A stretch of DNA of 64,000 nt from CAVPMW01 sp963706515. GTDB lineage: Bacteria; Chloroflexota; Anaerolineae; Anaerolineales; UBA4823. The translations under genes and the position numbers were made by a program. Below are positions 19,342-28,822 of this stretch, in pieces. The stretch covers positions 1 to 64,000 of the forward strand of contig CAVPMW010000017.1 in assembly GCA_963706515.1 (NCBI GenBank), read 5' to 3'. The notes under the pieces are model-generated. The model was not told where the DNA came from and did not search any database. It saw only the letters and a list, made by a program, of their open reading frames with translations. The stretch's first letter is position 1. Every line of letters begins with the position of its first letter.

Positions 19342-21038
19342 ATAGAAAGACTCTCCTGGCATTGTGGGCGCTGCCGGTAGCCTTCCTGCTGCTGTTCTAT
19401 TTCTACCCGCTGGGGAGCATCCTGGCGCTGAGCTTCAGCCGCAGCGAGCTGGGCATGGCAGGACCCTTCAAAGAAGCCCTGGCTTCTGCCAGCCTCAGGC
19501 ACATCGTCAGCTTTACGTTCTGGCAGGCGACCGTCTCGACCCTGCTTACCTTGGGTCTGGGTCTGCCGGGAGCCTACCTGGTGGCGCGCTACCGCTTCCG
19601 GGGTAAATCCCTGCTGATGGCGTTGACCGGCATCCCTTTCGTCATGCCGACGATCGTGGTGGCAGCCGCGTTTTATGCCTTGTTAGGACCCCGCGGCTGG
19701 GTGAACAGCGCCCTGATGAGCTTTTTCAACCTCAGCGAGCCCCCGGTGCAGTTCGTCAATACGCTTCAAGCGATCATCATCGCCAACGTGTTTTACAATA
19801 CAACCATCGTTTTACGCATGGTCGGCGACTTCTGGTCGCACCTGGACCCGCGCATCGAGCAGGCGGCGCAGATGCTGGGGGCAAACCGCTGGGCGACCCT
19901 GCGCCGGATCACCCTGCCCCTGCTGCTCCCCGCTCTTTCCGCAGCGGCTTTACTGGTATTCATTTTTGATTTCACCGCCTTCGGGACGGTCCTGCTGCTG
20001 GGCGGGGCGCATTTTGCCACCCTGGAAGTGGAAATCTACTACCAGACGATCAGCTTGTTCAACCTGCCGCTGGCTGCGGTGCTTGCGCTGCTGCAGCTTG
20101 GCATCACCCTGCTGCTGACCGTGGTCTATACCTACCTGAACAACCGCTTGAACAGGCCGCAAAGCTTGCGACCGCAGGCTTACGTCCAGCGGCGGATCAA
20201 ATCCACCCGGATGCGCTTGCTGGCAGGGACCTATATCGTGGTGCTGCTGGCATTCACCCTGTTACCTCTGGCGGCGCTGGCTGCGCGCTCGCTGACCAGC
20301 CTGGGCGTCGCTGACGAGCGCGGCCAGCAAGCCGGCAGTGGGTTTACGACCCAGTACTATCAAGAGCTGTGGGTAAACCGCCGTTCCTCGGCTTTTTATG
20401 CGCCTCCGGGTCGAGCTATCTTTAACTCGTTGGGGTTTGCCGTCCTGACCATTTTCCTGGCAATTGGAGTTGGCTTGCCCGCCGCGATCGCTTTATCGCG
20501 CGAGGGAAAGCCGCGGATTAATCGCCTGTTCGACCCGCTGCTGATGCTGCCCCTGGGGACCTCGGCAGTAACCCTGGGATTGGGGTTCATCATTGCCCTG
20601 GACAGGCCTCCATTAGACCTGCGCTCGTCGCTGCTCCTGATCCCCATCGCGCACACCCTGGTGGCGTTCCCGTTCGTCGTGCGCAGCCTGACCCCCGCTC
20701 TGCGCAGCATCCGTCCGCAGCTCCGCCGGGCAGCTGCAATGATGGGCGCTTCGCCGGGTCAGGTTTTCCGCCATATCGACCTGCCGATGGCGGGGCGGGC
20801 GGTGCTGGTGGCGGCGATTTTTGCTTTTACCATCTCCCTGGGTGAGTTTGGCGCCACCGCGCTGATTTCCCGCCCGGAGTATCCCACGCTGCCCGTGGCG
20901 ATCTTCCGGCTGGTCTCCCAACCCGGGGCGATCAACTTTGGTCAGGCGCTGGCGTTGAGCACGATCCTCATGGCAGTCAGCGCGGCAGGGATGATCATCA
21001 TCGAGCGCTTCCGCATCGCGGATGTGGGGGAATTCTAG
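19338..21038 (+). CDS. thiP: Thiamine ABC transporter permease
   Basis: The 566-residue membrane protein starts MNRKTLLALWALPVAFLLLF and has two fused permease halves, each ending in an ABC-contacting loop (EQAAQMLGANRWATLRRITLP and RRAAAMMGASPGQVFRHIDLP), as in ThiP and other Fe/thiamine importers. The start was chosen at ATG 19338, which overlaps the thiB stop. The stop overlaps the GTG start of the ATPase by one base, implying coupled translation. Confidence 0.9.
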   Translation: MNRKTLLALWALPVAFLLLFYFYPLGSILALSFSRSELGMAGPFKEALASASLRHIVSFTFWQATVSTLLTLGLGLPGAYLVARYRFRGKSLLMALTGIPFVMPTIVVAAAFYALLGPRGWVNSALMSFFNLSEPPVQFVNTLQAIIIANVFYNTTIVLRMVGDFWSHLDPRIEQAAQMLGANRWATLRRITLPLLLPALSAAALLVFIFDFTAFGTVLLLGGAHFATLEVEIYYQTISLFNLPLAAVLALLQLGITLLLTVVYTYLNNRLNRPQSLRPQAYVQRRIKSTRMRLLAGTYIVVLLAFTLLPLAALAARSLTSLGVADERGQQAGSGFTTQYYQELWVNRRSSAFYAPPGRAIFNSLGFAVLTIFLAIGVGLPAAIALSREGKPRINRLFDPLLMLPLGTSAVTLGLGFIIALDRPPLDLRSSLLLIPIAHTLVAFPFVVRSLTPALRSIRPQLRRAAAMMGASPGQVFRHIDLPMAGRAVLVAAIFAFTISLGEFGATALISRPEYPTLPVAIFRLVSQPGAINFGQALALSTILMAVSAAGMIIIERFRIADVGEF

Positions 21039-22084
21039 TGGGTCCAGCCAGCGGGCTGCAGGTGGTCGATCTGCACAAATCGTTCGAGGGGAAGCAGGCG
21101 CTGGCAGGGGTCAGCTTCGAGCTGCCCGAGGGCGAGCTGCTGGGCGTGCTCGGACCCAGCGGCTGCGGTAAATCCACCCTGTTGAACCTGATCGCTGGAT
21201 TGGACGTGCCCGACCAGGGCGAGGTCCTTTGGGATGGCGCCGACCTCGCTTCCACCCCGCCGCACAAGCGCCTCTTTGGGCTGATGTTCCAGGATTTTTC
21301 CCTGTTCCCGCACATGAACGTGTTCGATAACGTCGCCTTTGGCTTGCAGATGGCTCACCTTCCCGCGGCTGATATCCAGACCAGGGTGGAGGAGATCCTG
21401 GAGCTGGTCGGGCTGCCGGGTTTTGCCCAGCGGGACGTGAATACACTCTCAGGAGGCGAGCAGCAGCGGGTGGCTCTCGCCCGCGCTCTGGCGCCCCACC
21501 CGCGGCTGCTCATGCTCGACGAACCCCTGGGCTCTTTGGACCGCAACTTGCGCGAGCGGCTGGTCTACGATTTGCGCCCCATCCTGCACGGCATGCAGCA
21601 GACCGCCATCTACGTCACTCACGACCAGGAGGAGGCGTTTATTTTGGCTGACCAGGTCCTTTTGCTGAATGCGGGCCGGGTGGAGCAGAGCGGGAGCCCA
21701 CAAGGGATCTACTGCTGCCCGGCTTCGCTGTTCGTCGCCCAATTCCTGGGGCTGAACAACCTGCTGGCAGGTGAGATCGTCCAGCGAAACGGGGTAACCT
21801 TCGCCCAGACCGGGCTGGGAGCCTGGCCGGTTCAGGCCGAGCGGAGTGGAAGCGCCACAATCCTGCTGCGACCGGACGCGATCCGCCTGGCTGGCCCGGC
21901 AGGCGCCCGCTTGCAGGGGAGGTTGAAAGAAGTGTCGTTCAAAGGGCGCACCTCGCGGGCGGTGGTAACGGTGCAAGATAGCGAGCTGAGCTTCGATTTC
22001 CCCTCGAATACCCGGCTGCCAGGTCTGGGTGAAGAGATCGCCCTCTGGTTCGAGCCAGATGAAGCCCTGCAGGTATTCTATTGA
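21038..22084 (+). CDS. thiQ: Thiamine ABC transporter ATP-binding protein
   Basis: The 348-residue ATPase has Walker A GPSGCGKSTLLN, Q-loop GLMFQDFSLFPHM, signature LSGGEQQRVALARAL, Walker B LLMLDEPLGSLD and the H-loop THDQEEA. A C-terminal TOBE-like domain (about 240-348) is longer than in enterobacterial ThiQ and resembles the spermidine/Fe-type importer ATPases. The GTG start overlaps the thiP stop. Substrate assignment rests on the operon and its TPP riboswitch. Confidence 0.88.
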   Translation: MGPASGLQVVDLHKSFEGKQALAGVSFELPEGELLGVLGPSGCGKSTLLNLIAGLDVPDQGEVLWDGADLASTPPHKRLFGLMFQDFSLFPHMNVFDNVAFGLQMAHLPAADIQTRVEEILELVGLPGFAQRDVNTLSGGEQQRVALARALAPHPRLLMLDEPLGSLDRNLRERLVYDLRPILHGMQQTAIYVTHDQEEAFILADQVLLLNAGRVEQSGSPQGIYCCPASLFVAQFLGLNNLLAGEIVQRNGVTFAQTGLGAWPVQAERSGSATILLRPDAIRLAGPAGARLQGRLKEVSFKGRTSRAVVTVQDSELSFDFPSNTRLPGLGEEIALWFEPDEALQVFY

Positions 22085-22094
22085 AAGGGAAAAT

Positions 22095-22153
22095 TTCCGA
22101 GTACGAGGTTCAGGTGAGCGCTATATAGCGCCCCCTGAACCTCGTATTCGGAA
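22095..22153 (+). terminator. Imperfect palindrome ending the thiamine operon
   Basis: Arms TTCCGAGTACGAGGTTCAGG / CCTGAACCTCGTATTCGGAA with a partly paired GAGCGC...AGCGC centre. It lies 11 nt after the ATPase stop. It is a diverged member of the CCGAAAA/TTTTCGG palindrome family. Confidence 0.6.
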
Positions 22154-22342
22154 TTCCTTACCTCCTTCCGAAGCGCGCCGCAGGACGGCCAGAAGGAGGG
22201 GGAATATTATTTGCCACAAAGACGGTACGTTAAATTCTGGATGTGTCGTGATTTCGGTAATATTTTTAAGGGAGACGTGTTTATCCTATTAAATATATAT
22301 TTGTGATAAAATTAGTAGAAATCTATTTGGAGGTATTGAAAG

Positions 22343-23190
22343 ATGGTAGATACGTACGCACATCCCGAATATGTGGTGGAGACGGATTGGGTGGCTGAGC
22401 ACCTTACAGACTCAGCTATCCGGCTTGTAGAATCGAATGAGGATGCCCTGCTCTATGACAGCGGGCACATCCCCGGAGCGGTTAAAGTGGATTGGTTTTC
22501 CACCCTGCAAGACCCGCTGCGGCGTGATTTCCTGAGCAAATCAGCTTTCGAAGAGCTGTGTTCCCGGCTGGGGATCAGCAAAGATACCTCGGTTGTGTTC
22601 TACGGCGACAAGAGCAACTGGTTTGCCACGTACGCCCTGTGGCTGTTCCGCTATTATGGGCACGAAAAGCTCAAGATAATGAACGGGGGACGGGCAAAGT
22701 GGGTCGCTGAAGGACGTCCACTGACAAAAGATCCGGCTGATTACCAGCGCACGTCGTACCGGGCAAAAGAACCGGATAACTCTATCCGTGCGTTCCGCGA
22801 CGACGTCTTCGAGTCAGGTGAAGACGGCCAAGCCGCTGGTGGATGTGCGCTCGCCGCAGCGAGTACAGCGGCGAGCTTCTATCGATGCCGGACTACCCGC
22901 AGGAAGGCGCAACCCGCGGCGGGCATATCCCCGGAGCGAAGAGCATCCCCTGGGGACAGGCGGTCAACCAGACCAACAGCACCTTCAAAACTCCAGCCGA
23001 GCTGCGAGAATTGTACACAAACAACGCGATCACCCCAGACCGGGATATCATCGCTTACTGCCGGATCGGCGAGCGCAGCTCGCACACCTGGTTTGTACTG
23101 ACGTTTTTACTGGGCTACCCGCACGTCAAGAACTACGACGGCTCGTGGACGGAATGGGGCAACCTGGTCAACGCACCGATCGAAAAATGA
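22343..23190 (+). CDS. sseA: Two-domain thiosulfate/3-mercaptopyruvate sulfurtransferase (two +1 insertions)
   Basis: Tandem rhodanese domains. The inactive N-terminal one contains LYDSGHIPGAVKVDW and VVFYGDKSNWFATYALWLF; the C-terminal one has the active-site loop AYCRIGERSSHTWF with its Cys. Extra bases near 22816 and 22860 interrupt the linker (FEQVKTAKPLVDVRSPQEYS after correction). The enzyme moves sulfur from thiosulfate or mercaptopyruvate to cyanide or thiol acceptors. TTGGAGG lies 9 nt before the ATG. It overlaps the DUF402 gene by four bases. Confidence 0.9.
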
Positions 23191-23663
23191 GTGAACCTTC
23201 CGTGAGAGGGGCGATCACGGTGATCAAGCGCGATGCAGCCGGTCAGGAGGTTTGGCGCTACTCCGGCCGGCTGCTGCACAAGGACGAGCACAGCCTCGTC
23301 CTGGAAGCCCGCTTCGATAAGGAAGACGTGCTTTTCAAGGGAATGCTGCTCGGCAAAGGCGATCGCTTTGTCGAGACGTATTATACGGATCGCTGGTTTA
23401 ACATCTTCGAGATCCACGCCCGGGAGGACGATCACTTGCGCGGCTGGTACTGCAACGTCAGCAGCCCGGCAGTGATTGCAGGAGAAACGGTTGCCTGGAA
23501 TGACCTGGCGCTGGACCTGCTGGTCTTTCCGGATGGTCGCCAGTTTGTGCTGGATGAGGATGAATTTTTCCAGCTCGAGCTGAGCAGCGAGCAGCGCCAG
23601 CGAGCCTTAAACGCCCTGGCGGAGCTTCAGACTTATTTTAAGCAGCAGGTTTTAACCGCATAA
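23187..23663 (+). CDS. DUF402 family protein (Ntdp-like nucleoside phosphatase)
   Basis: The 158-residue protein starts MSEPSVRGAITVIKRDAAGQ and carries the DUF402 core: TYYTDRWFNIFEIH, GWYCNVSSPA, WNDLALDLLVFPDG and VLDEDEFF. Characterised relatives are metal-dependent nucleoside di/triphosphate phosphatases and FomD. The ATG overlaps the sulfurtransferase stop (ATGA), which decides the start and implies co-translation. Confidence 0.85.
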   Translation: MSEPSVRGAITVIKRDAAGQEVWRYSGRLLHKDEHSLVLEARFDKEDVLFKGMLLGKGDRFVETYYTDRWFNIFEIHAREDDHLRGWYCNVSSPAVIAGETVAWNDLALDLLVFPDGRQFVLDEDEFFQLELSSEQRQRALNALAELQTYFKQQVLTA

Positions 23664-23674
23664 AGGAGTTAGCG

Positions 23675-23720
23675 AAAAAAGGGGTGATTGGCGGGCATGC
23701 CCGCCAATCACCCCTTTTTT
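23675..23720 (+). terminator. Perfect palindrome terminator
   Basis: A 23-nt arm starting AAAAAAGGGGTGATTGGCGGGC pairs completely with the following sequence, which ends in CCCCTTTTTT. It lies 11 nt after the DUF402 gene; its poly-A and poly-T edges let it act both ways. Nothing else is seen up to 23857. Confidence 0.8.
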
Positions 23721-23857
23721 ATATTCCGGACCAGGCGATTGACCGGACTTACCATACCAAAATCAGCTCAATGGCGGCCAATGATAGGGATAACCGCCTT
23801 TTAGAGCTCGGTTTCTTCAACTAGCTGCCGGCAAGTTAGTGGCAGCCGTATGCTCGA

Positions 23858-24058
23858 TCAGACGAGAACTGTGGTCAGGATCTGACCGATGCCCAGCAGG
23901 CGGTCTCCATTGTTCCAAAGCCAGCCGGCTCCCCCGGTGAGAAAAGCACAGCAGCAGCACAAGATTACTAGGACGACGATAACGATCACCCAGGTAGGGG
24001 TCGAGCGGCGGGGTTGTTCGACGGGAGCGACTGGTGGGGGTGTGGATGCTTCATCCAT
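23858..24058 (-). CDS. Small membrane protein with a Cys-rich helix
   Basis: The 66-residue protein starts MDEASTPPPVAPVEQPRRST, with a Pro-rich cytosolic head and one membrane helix VIVIVVLVILCCCCAFLTGG carrying four consecutive Cys. GGAGAA lies 6 nt upstream of the ATG. The neighbouring gene at 24104 has the same head-plus-CCCC-helix design. Cys clusters at a helix end suggest acylation or metal binding, but this is only inference. Confidence 0.6.
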   Translation of the reverse strand: MDEASTPPPVAPVEQPRRSTPTWVIVIVVLVILCCCCAFLTGGAGWLWNNGDRLLGIGQILTTVLV

Positions 24059-24103
24059 GGCGATTCTCCTATTTTAGCGGACGGATTGGCGGGAAACATC
24101 TCC

Positions 24104-24328
24104 TCAGAAAGAATTGAAGATGCTATTAAAGAACGCGACGATGGCAGGGACGAAGATAGCGAAAAAGCTGCTGATACCGCCTACGATGATGAGACAGCAG
24201 CAGCAGAAAAGCAGCAGGGTAACGATGACCAGCACCCACAGACAGCCTGAGCCGCGCCGGCTATCTGTAACGTCTGCGTATGTGACCACTTCCTGATAAC
24301 CGGAGTCGGGGGGTGGGTATCCTGTCAT
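24104..24328 (-). CDS. Small membrane protein with a Cys-rich helix, paired with 23858
   Basis: The 74-residue protein starts MTGYPPPDSGYQEVVTYADV at ATG 24328, which has GGAGG 7 nt upstream and is preferred over an in-frame earlier ATG. The helix reads CLWVLVIVTLLLFCCCCLII, followed by a second hydrophobic stretch. It shares a short N-terminal soluble head and a CCCC run with the 23858 product. Function unknown. Confidence 0.6.
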   Translation of the reverse strand: MTGYPPPDSGYQEVVTYADVTDSRRGSGCLWVLVIVTLLLFCCCCLIIVGGISSFFAIFVPAIVAFFNSIFNSF

Positions 24329-24349
24329 GTTTGTCCTCCAAACCAACGA

Positions 24350-24919
24350 TCAAGCAGTGCGGGGCGGGTTGTAGCGCCGCCAGATGCGGGCGACCAGCCA
24401 GGTGGAGAGCAGGATAGTGATGAAGGCTAAGATCAGCGGCACGAGGATGGCTAAGAGCGAGGTGATGGTGGAGATTACATCCTCCGCCAGGCTGACCGGG
24501 ATATTGCCGGCTCCGGCTGTCGTGGCAGTGACCGCCGGGCGCACAGCGACCGCCTTGACAGTGTGTACGCTCCCCGCAACCAGCAGGCCAGCTGCCAGAG
24601 CGATTACAGGGTGGACTTCTGTCAGTACTTTGGCGCTGGCAGCAAAGACGATTGCGCCGGCAACCGGGCGGACGAAGGTCTGCAGCAGGTCATTCACGTG
24701 ATTGATTGCCGGTATTTTATCGGCGAAAAATTCGATCGCGGTCAGCACGACCAGCAGCCCGATGATCCACGGGCTGGCAAGGGTATCCCAGGGAGGCTGC
24801 AGGTGGACCAAATCGGTGAAGCGGGCCAGGAGCGCGATTACGAGCAAGGGTATGTAGGCGTTCAGCCCCGCGCTGGCAGAAAGACCAAAAGCGGTGATGA
24901 TGCCAGTTAAAGCTTCCAT
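24350..24919 (-). CDS. DUF4126 family membrane protein
   Basis: The 189-residue protein has an N-terminal GLSASAGLNAYIPLLVIALL and a repeated FFADKIPAINHVNDLLQTFVRP, both marks of DUF4126. About five membrane helices follow. A perfect Shine-Dalgarno AGGAGGTGA lies 7 nt before the ATG. It heads a reverse-strand run with the two Cys-rich small proteins downstream. No biochemical role is established for the family. Confidence 0.85.
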   Translation of the reverse strand: MEALTGIITAFGLSASAGLNAYIPLLVIALLARFTDLVHLQPPWDTLASPWIIGLLVVLTAIEFFADKIPAINHVNDLLQTFVRPVAGAIVFAASAKVLTEVHPVIALAAGLLVAGSVHTVKAVAVRPAVTATTAGAGNIPVSLAEDVISTITSLLAILVPLILAFITILLSTWLVARIWRRYNPPRTA

Positions 24920-24956
24920 ATATATTTCACCTCCTTCCGTAGAATATTATACCGGA

Positions 24957-25775
24957 TTAGCCGACAATAAAGCCCCCCCAAGTGCCGGTAAAGAAAAATC
25001 GCAGCGCATCGAACATGGCAATTTGCAGGAGGGCGACCCCAAATCCGGCCAGTAATGGGAAGACCAGCTGCCTGGCAGCCTGGTATCTCCCATCCCGGTG
25101 AAAGAGGATCAGCACGATCATGGTGTAGACCATCGTGAGCAAGATGACCACGCTGACTGCGCTGATAATAGCCAATGGATAGAGCACCAGCGGGTTCTCA
25201 CTGAGCACCAGCACGTCGACAGCGCCGGTGATAAGCATCAGGAGCAGCAGCGAGCGCAAGCCCGGTATTGCCGGCTGGTAGATCCCCTCCTTCCAGATGG
25301 TCTGGTTGAAAGCGGGATAGAGGACGATGGCAATTGCCAGACCCATGCCGCTGCCGGTGAGCAGGCGCAGCCAGTTTTGGGGCTCATATATGCCCGGCAT
25401 ACCGGGAAAAAGGTGCAGGTACGAGTTCACCCCGTCTACTGCAAAAGCCAGCCCCAGCACGCCCAGGACTACCCATACCCGCAGCGGGGGGTTAGCCGTC
25501 CGCCGCGGCGCCCGGATGGACTGGTAGATCAAGCCGAGCAGCGCGGCGAGGAACATTCCCGTGCAGCGCGCGCACAGCGGGAGCTGGCGATCGTCCAGGT
25601 GGAACGAGCGGGCGCTGATGCGGTGGCAGACGGCATAGGCGATCGCATCGGCTTTGCCTAACAAACCGGGTGGAGTGTGGAGCAGCCATTCAAGCAGCAG
25701 CAGGCTGATGCCTGCGACCAGGATTACCTTTAGCGGGACGATATAAGCATGGGGTTTCGCCTGGGATGCCTGCAT
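24957..25775 (-). CDS. DUF2085 family membrane protein
   Basis: The 272-residue protein has the family signature: CHRISARSFHL followed by LPLCARCTGMFLAALLGLIY, with paired Cys residues probably in metal or redox binding, and about six membrane helices. No Shine-Dalgarno is visible; instead a TATAAT lies six bases before the ATG, so the message is probably leaderless. Function unknown. Confidence 0.85.
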   Translation of the reverse strand: MQASQAKPHAYIVPLKVILVAGISLLLLEWLLHTPPGLLGKADAIAYAVCHRISARSFHLDDRQLPLCARCTGMFLAALLGLIYQSIRAPRRTANPPLRVWVVLGVLGLAFAVDGVNSYLHLFPGMPGIYEPQNWLRLLTGSGMGLAIAIVLYPAFNQTIWKEGIYQPAIPGLRSLLLLMLITGAVDVLVLSENPLVLYPLAIISAVSVVILLTMVYTMIVLILFHRDGRYQAARQLVFPLLAGFGVALLQIAMFDALRFFFTGTWGGFIVG

Positions 25776-25781
25776 GGCTGA

Positions 25782-25809
25782 ATTATAGGAGAAACAGCCG
25801 AAAATGCAA
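25782..25809 (-). promoter_or_regulatory. Promoter giving a probably leaderless DUF2085 transcript
   Basis: On the reverse strand TTGCAT (25809-25804), 16-nt spacer, TATAAT (25787-25782), then six bases to the ATG at 25775. Transcription would begin at or next to the start codon. Confidence 0.6.
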
Positions 25810-25880
25810 GCAGGTCGAACATATCCCCTTTTATGGGTATGATGAGCTGATATTCGGGCGAGGGTTCAGAAATTTTCGGT

Positions 25881-25914
25881 GAGATTGCTTCGCGAAGAAC
25901 GCTCGCAATGACGG
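25881..25914. repeat. REP-like interspersed sequence
   Basis: GAGATTGCTTCG...GCTCGCAATGACGG, with ATTGC/GCAAT as inverted ends. The reverse complement (CCGTCATTGCGAGC) resembles a palindromic intergenic repeat I recall from many bacterial genomes. Only one copy is in this window. Confidence 0.4.
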
Positions 25915-26024
25915 CTCTTGTGTTGTTTGTCCGAACTCTGGTCTCAACATAAGGGGAAGCAATTGGCAAAGGGGAACGAATAAGGTATCATTGCGTCTTA
26001 TAGAACAGGAAGGACGACTCTGAC

Positions 26025-27275
26025 ATGCGCAAGCAAAGCTCAACTTACCTCCTGGTCCTGGCAGCCATCCTGGTCGTTATCGCCGGTGGATGCCAGCCGA
26101 CCAATTCCGGACTACCGCCCACATCCGCTGGGGCTGCCGCGGTTGCAGCCAGCGCGACCCCAGTGGCAAGCGCTACCCAGCCGCCGCCATCGGCGACCTG
26201 GACGCCCGCACCGCCCAGCGCCACCCCCACACCAGCCGCCACGGCGACCCCACAGGCATACGGGCCGACGAATTTTCCGCCAGGGATTAACCCGCTGACC
26301 GGATTGCCCGCCAGCGACCCTGCGCTGCTCGAGCGGCGCCCGGTGGATGTTAAAGTGCAGCTTTTTCCCCGCTCGGGGCGTCCGGCGTACGGAATTTCCA
26401 AGGCAGATAACATCTGGGAATACTATCAGAACGGCGGCTTGACCCGCATGCATACGATATTTTATGGTAATAATGCTGACCACGTGCGACCGATCCGCTC
26501 GGCGCGGCTATTCGACGCCCAGATCATCCGCATGTACAAATCTATCTTTGCCTTTGGCGGGGCAGACCAGCGCATCCTGAATCAGCTGATGAACTCTGAA
26601 TTTGCTGACCGGCTGGTGCTGGAAGGCGGCTCTAAATCCTGCCCGCCGATGTGCCGGGAGGAACCCAATACTTTCAACTTCTTGTGGACCAATACCGCCG
26701 AGCTGCAGAAATATATCACTGCGAAAGGCGTGGCTAATGGACGGCAGAACCTGGATGGCCTGGTGTTCGACCCGCAAGCGCCGGCAAAAGCCGAGACGGC
26801 TCCGGGCAAGCGGATCAACACCCGCTACTCGATCAGCGCTTATTCGCAGTGGGATTATGACCCTGCCCAGGGAAAATACGTCCGCCAGCAGGATACTATC
26901 GAAGCCAGCACCCCGCAGGAAGAGAAGTTCGAGCCCATGATCGACGGCGCGACCGGCCAGTCGGTCAGCGCAGATAACGTGATGGTCGTCCTGGCCGAAC
27001 ACCAGCTGGCGAGCGAGTTTACCCCGGTGTTCGGTCCGAATTCGATCATCCGGGTCAACCTGGAAGGGGAAGGCGATGCGTACGCATTCAGGGATGGGCA
27101 GGCTTACAAGCTGCGCTGGCACAGGGCTAATCCTGAAGGGTTGATCAGCTTCACTTTCCCGGACGGCACACCGTACGCCATGAAACCGGGAAATACCTGG
27201 TTCGAGGTGATGGGGCAGACCTCCGGAGTGCAGACACCGGAGACCGGCTGGAGATTCCAATACTCCTTCCCATAA
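26025..27275 (+). CDS. DUF3048 (YerB-like) lipoprotein
   Basis: The 416-residue lipoprotein has a signal ending VIAGGCQP, then a long Ala/Pro/Thr linker (about 25-85), then the DUF3048 domain: NFPPGINPLTGLPASDPALL, RRPVDVKVQLFPRSGRPAYG, DNIWEYYQNGGLTRMHTIFY and PIRSARLFDAQIIRMYKSIF. It is extracytoplasmic; the family's function is unknown, although Bacillus YerB is a member. AGGAAGGA lies upstream of the ATG. A paralogue follows at 27446. Confidence 0.88.
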   Translation: MRKQSSTYLLVLAAILVVIAGGCQPTNSGLPPTSAGAAAVAASATPVASATQPPPSATWTPAPPSATPTPAATATPQAYGPTNFPPGINPLTGLPASDPALLERRPVDVKVQLFPRSGRPAYGISKADNIWEYYQNGGLTRMHTIFYGNNADHVRPIRSARLFDAQIIRMYKSIFAFGGADQRILNQLMNSEFADRLVLEGGSKSCPPMCREEPNTFNFLWTNTAELQKYITAKGVANGRQNLDGLVFDPQAPAKAETAPGKRINTRYSISAYSQWDYDPAQGKYVRQQDTIEASTPQEEKFEPMIDGATGQSVSADNVMVVLAEHQLASEFTPVFGPNSIIRVNLEGEGDAYAFRDGQAYKLRWHRANPEGLISFTFPDGTPYAMKPGNTWFEVMGQTSGVQTPETGWRFQYSFP

Positions 27276-27323
27276 ATCAAGATCTGTAGGATTTGAATTT
27301 CACGCAGATGATTTCTGCAAAAT

Positions 27324-27366
27324 AAGAGAGCTGGTCGGGCGTCGCCCGACCAGCTCTCTTTTTTTA
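27324..27366 (+). terminator. Strong intrinsic terminator
   Basis: AAGAGAGCTGGTCGGGCG and its full complement CGCCCGACCAGCTCTCTT, then seven T. It separates the two DUF3048 genes. Confidence 0.9.
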
Positions 27367-27445
27367 TGCATCTTCTAGCCTTACGCTTTTGTAGGTAACG
27401 AGCTAGGCGGGCAGAGAAGCGCGATAATATTAGTTGCTGATCGGA

Positions 27446-28725
27446 ATGAAGACTAAACAGTACCTGCCCGGTGTCATTGTGCTCACGCTGCTGGGGGCGG
27501 CGCTGCTATCCGCATGTTCCGGGTCTGAGGGAGTAGCTCAGGCGCAGGCGCTGCCGGCAAGCCTGCCAGCAACGCTGACGGATGCTTTCCCAACCTCCCT
27601 GCCAACCCTGTTCCCCACTCCTACCGCCGCTATTTTTGAATGGAAGCCGACCAGTACGTCGTTCCCGACGTTTACGCCGATCCCGACGTTTACGCCGATG
27701 CCGACAGCGGTCGCCCATGAGTCCATTGGTCCGCAGAATTTCCCCGCCGGAGTTGACCCGCTGACCGGTCTGACCGTTAGCGACCCACAGCTCCTGGAAC
27801 GGCGACCTGTGGCGGTAAAAGTGACCAACTTCCACGCGCGGTCCGCCCGCAGTGGGGGCTGACCCAGGCTGACCAGGTGTACGAGTATTACCTGGAAGAC
27901 CTGATCACGCGCTTCATCGGGGTGTTCTACGGGCAGAACCCCACCCGGATAGGTCCAGTCCGCTCGGGGCGCTTTTTTGACGAGCATATCGTGCGCATGT
28001 ACAAATCGTTCTTCGTTTTTGGCTGGGCGGATGACCGCGTGGTGGACCCCTGGACAGAATCCGATTTGAAGAACTTCCTGGTGGTAGAGCGCGGAGATAA
28101 CTGCCCCCCGATGTGCCGGATTGGACCGAAAGGCGGTTATAACACCCTGTATGTTGATCTGCCTGCGCTGGAGACTGACGTCACCTCGAAGGAAATCGAC
28201 AATGCGCGCCAGGACCTGAACGGCTTTCTGTTTGACAAAATACCTCCCTTCAGCCCGAAGGACGTCTGGCAGATCTACGTACGCTATTCAGCGATCACGT
28301 ACAACCGCTGGGATTACGATCCTCTCAGCGGGCGCTACAAGCGCTACCAGGAAGCCGGTGATGCCTGGCAGGCAGAGGATGAGAGCTACCGTCCGCTGAG
28401 TGATAGTGGGACCGGGCAGCAGATTGCCGCCGATAATCTGGTCGTCCTGCTGATCCCCCACGAATACTTTATGAATACCAAGACCACCGAGATGGTCAAA
28501 ATGAACTTCATCGGAAAAGGCGTCGCGTATGTCTTCCGGGATGGGAAGATTTACCCGACCGAGTGGATGCGGACGAAGCCGGAAGAGCTGGTCAAATTAA
28601 TCTATCCGGATGGGAACCCGTTCCCATTGAAACCCGGGCAAACCTGGTTCGAGGTGATCGGAGAAAGCTCGGCGGTCAAGCAGCAGGCGGATGGCGCGTG
28701 GAGGTTCGAGTTCGCCATTCCATGA
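27446..28725 (+). CDS. Second DUF3048 lipoprotein (frameshifted)
   Basis: This is a paralogue of the preceding gene. The signal peptide ends in LLSACSGS, followed by a Thr/Pro linker containing a short tandem repeat (FPTFTPIPTFTPMPT), then NFPAGVDPLTGLTVSDPQLL, DQVYEYYLEDLITRFIGVFY and PVRSGRFFDEHIVRMYKSFF. The frame breaks near 27830-27860 and is restored if extra bases are removed there (NFPRVRPQWGL). The ATG at 27446 is chosen over the upstream in-frame TTG. Function unknown. Confidence 0.8.
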
Positions 28726-28736
28726 GTGAGGAATTA

Positions 28737-28788
28737 CCGAAAACGGGGTGGAGGTGGCGCTTTAGCGCCACCTCCACCCCGTTTTCGG
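28737..28788. terminator. Perfect palindrome between convergent genes
   Basis: CCGAAAACGGGGTGGAGG... and its complement ending CCCCGTTTTCGG, 25-nt arms and a 2-nt loop. It sits between the DUF3048 gene and the convergent pyrD. The outer GGAATTACCGAAAA matches the flank of the core in the MITE-like copy at 37622. Confidence 0.7.
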
Positions 28789-28822
28789 ATAAGTTATTTC
28801 CGGATTATTTTTATCTGGTCGT

